This document shows positions 4,299 to 5,797 of a DNA stretch of 5,797 nucleotides, piece by piece; the stretch's first letter is position 1, and each line of letters begins with the position of its first letter. The translations under genes were made by a program, and so were the position numbers. The notes under the pieces were generated by a model. It was not told where the DNA came from. It saw only the letters and a program-made list of their open reading frames with translations, and did no database searches. This DNA is from Halomonas halophila (GTDB lineage: Bacteria > Pseudomonadota > Gammaproteobacteria > Pseudomonadales > Halomonadaceae). The stretch is from positions 1 through 5,797 of the forward strand of contig DJIP01000070.1 of assembly GCA_002433675.1 (NCBI GenBank), written 5' to 3'.

Positions 4299-5797
4299 AT
4301 GACACTGGAAGGCAAGATGCTGATCGGACAGGAGGCCGTGCTCGGCAGCCGGGCGCCGATCCACGCCATCGACCCCGCCACCGGCGAGCGTCTGGAGCCG
4401 GCCTATCCGGGCGGCAGCCAGGCCGAGGTGGAGCGCGCCTGTGCGCTGGCAGAAGCGGCCTTCGATGACTTCCGCGACACCACGCTCGAGGCCCGAGCCC
4501 GTTTTCTCGAGACCATCGCATCAGAGATCGAAGCACTCGGCGATACACTGATCGAACGCGCCATGCAGGAAACCGGCCTGCCTCAGGCCCGCCTTGCCGG
4601 TGAGCGTGGTCGCACCTGCGGACAACTCAGACTGTTTGCCGACAGCGTACGTGCGGGCGAATGGCTCGACGTTCGTATCGACCCGGCGCTGCCACAGCGC
4701 CAGCCCATGCCCCGTGCCGACCTGCGTCAGCGTCAGATCGCCCTCGGGCCTGTCGCGGTATTCGGTGCCAGCAACTTTCCGCTAGCCTTCTCGGTGGCCG
4801 GCGGCGACACCGCTTCGGCCCTGGCCGCTGGCTGCCCGGTGGTGGTCAAGGCCCACTCGGCCCACCCCGGCACGTCCGAGCTCGTCGGCCGCGCAGTACA
4901 ACAGGCGGTGGCCCGCTGCGCGCTGCCCGACGGCGTGTTTTCGCTGATCTTCGGCTCCGGACGCGAGGTGGGCCAGGCGCTGGTCAAGGACCGCCGCATC
5001 AAGGCAGCCGGCTTCACTGGCTCTCGCAGTGGCGGCATGGCCCTGTGGCAAAGCGCCCAGAGCCGACCGGAACCCATCCCCTTCTACGCGGAGATGAGCT
5101 CCATCAACCCGGTGTTCCTGCTGCCCGAGGCGCTCAAGGCCCGCGGCAAGGATCTGGGCGAGGCCTTTGTCGGCTCGCTGACCATGGGCGCCGGACAGTT
5201 CTGCACCAACCCGGGGCTGGTGATCGCGGTCAGGGGCGAGGCCCTGGACGCCTTCATCGAGGCGGCCGCCGACGCCGTCAAGGCCGCGGGCGCCCAGACC
5301 ATGCTGACCCCGGGCATCCATGACGCCTACACCCAGGGCGTCCAGAGCCTGGGCGGCAGCGACAAGGTCCGAGAAGTGGCACGAGGGCAGCAAGGCGAAG
5401 GTCTCAATCAGTGTCAGGCGGGCCTGTTCGTGGCCACGGCCAGTGACTTTCTCGGCGACGAAGCGCTGCAGGCCGAGGTGTTCGGTTCGACTTCCCTGGT
5501 GCTTGAGTGTGCCGACCTGCATGAGGTCAAGGCGCTGGCCGAAGGCCTTGAAGGCCAGTTGACCGCCACCCTGCAGATGGACGATGGCGATACCGAGGCG
5601 GCCCGCGGTCTGCTGTCGATCCTCGAACGCCGGGCCGGACGCATCCTGGTCAACGGCTGGCCCACCGGGGTCGAGGTGTGCCACGCCATGGTGCATGGTG
5701 GTCCCTTCCCCGCCACCTCCGACGCCCGCTCCACCTCGGTGGGCAGCGCCGCGATAAAGCGCTTCCTGCGCCCGGTGTGCTATCAGGATCTGCCCGA
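4299..5797 (+). CDS. 2-oxoglutarate semialdehyde (2,5-dioxovalerate) dehydrogenase, C-terminus cut by window end
   Basis: The frame is open for 499 codons to the window edge, so perhaps 20-30 residues are missing compared with the usual length of about 525. An NAD(P)+-dependent aldehyde dehydrogenase that would oxidise 2-oxoglutarate semialdehyde to 2-oxoglutarate, feeding hydroxyproline carbon into the TCA cycle. Catalytic landmarks are all present: Asn159 in [10 protein letters not shown], Lys184 in [11 protein letters not shown] (cofactor binding), FTGSRSGG (239-246), Glu265 in [10 protein letters not shown] (general base), Cys302 in [10 protein letters not shown] (nucleophile) and EVFGS (393-397). 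[10 protein letters not shown] and FCTNPGL are typical of the KGSADH subfamily of the hydroxyproline/glucarate type. ATG 4299 follows a good ribosome binding site AGGAGAG (4288-4294). Subfamily members also act in sugar-acid and pentose routes, but the two preceding genes point to hydroxyproline. A terminator-like hairpin upstream suggests reduced read-through or a separate promoter, though no clear promoter was seen. Confidence 0.9.
   Translation, partial: MTLEGKMLIGQEAVLGSRAPIHAIDPATGERLEPAYPGGSQAEVERACALAEAAFDDFRDTTLEARARFLETIASEIEALGDTLIERAMQETGLPQARLAGERGRTCGQLRLFADSVRAGEWLDVRIDPALPQRQPMPRADLRQRQIALGPVAVFGASNFPLAFSVAGGDTASALAAGCPVVVKAHSAHPGTSELVGRAVQQAVARCALPDGVFSLIFGSGREVGQALVKDRRIKAAGFTGSRSGGMALWQSAQSRPEPIPFYAEMSSINPVFLLPEALKARGKDLGEAFVGSLTMGAGQFCTNPGLVIAVRGEALDAFIEAAADAVKAAGAQTMLTPGIHDAYTQGVQSLGGSDKVREVARGQQGEGLNQCQAGLFVATASDFLGDEALQAEVFGSTSLVLECADLHEVKALAEGLEGQLTATLQMDDGDTEAARGLLSILERRAGRILVNGWPTGVEVCHAMVHGGPFPATSDARSTSVGSAAIKRFLRPVCYQDLP

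Noticed and set aside
4661..5323. + strand frame inside the dehydrogenase region
   Set aside because: Arg/Gly/Pro-rich translation in another frame; the dehydrogenase frame is open throughout with all its active-site motifs.

Overview
The window looks like chromosomal DNA from a high-G+C (by eye above 60%) gammaproteobacterium. The acidic exported protein and the overall style suggest a halophile such as a Halomonas-type organism. That assignment is an impression from protein style, not a database result. All five genes lie on the + strand, in two unrelated blocks.

Block 1 (1-1822) is a regulatory module. It opens with the 3' end of an ECF sigma factor (region 4 helix-turn-helix). This overlaps by ATGA with a membrane-bound RskA-type anti-sigma factor (218-976). 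An intergenic stretch of about 340 bp (977-1312) follows. It is unusually rich in signals: two copies of an ECF-type promoter (CTGAAACC, 15-16 nt, CGTAGCT; at 992-1021 and 1208-1238), three successive hairpins between 1025 and 1146, and a strong intrinsic terminator ending at 1152. The first promoter would start transcription right at the first hairpin, so 1025-1152 looks like an ECF-dependent small RNA of about 128 nt. The second promoter, behind an A5T7 tract, would drive a small exported DUF7282-like protein (1313-1768), which ends in its own strong terminator (1795-1822). I read this as a self-contained stress regulon: sigma factor, anti-sigma factor, candidate sRNA and exported target.

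Between the blocks, 1823-2061 holds no gene that I can support.

Block 2 (2062-5797, continuing past the right edge) is a trans-4-hydroxy-L-proline catabolic cluster. It starts with a good sigma70-type promoter (2062-2090), an AT-rich imperfect palindrome over the -10, and a perfect 11-bp inverted repeat in the leader. The genes are 4-hydroxyproline 2-epimerase (2161-3093, both catalytic cysteines present), the DHDPS-family deaminase of pyrroline-4-hydroxy-2-carboxylate (3200-4147), and a 2-oxoglutarate semialdehyde dehydrogenase (4299 to the window end, 499 codons seen, C-terminus missing). Together they do three of the four steps from hydroxyproline to 2-oxoglutarate. The D-hydroxyproline oxidase/dehydrogenase step is not in the window and is probably encoded downstream. 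A terminator-like hairpin and a 12-bp inverted repeat separate the second and third genes.
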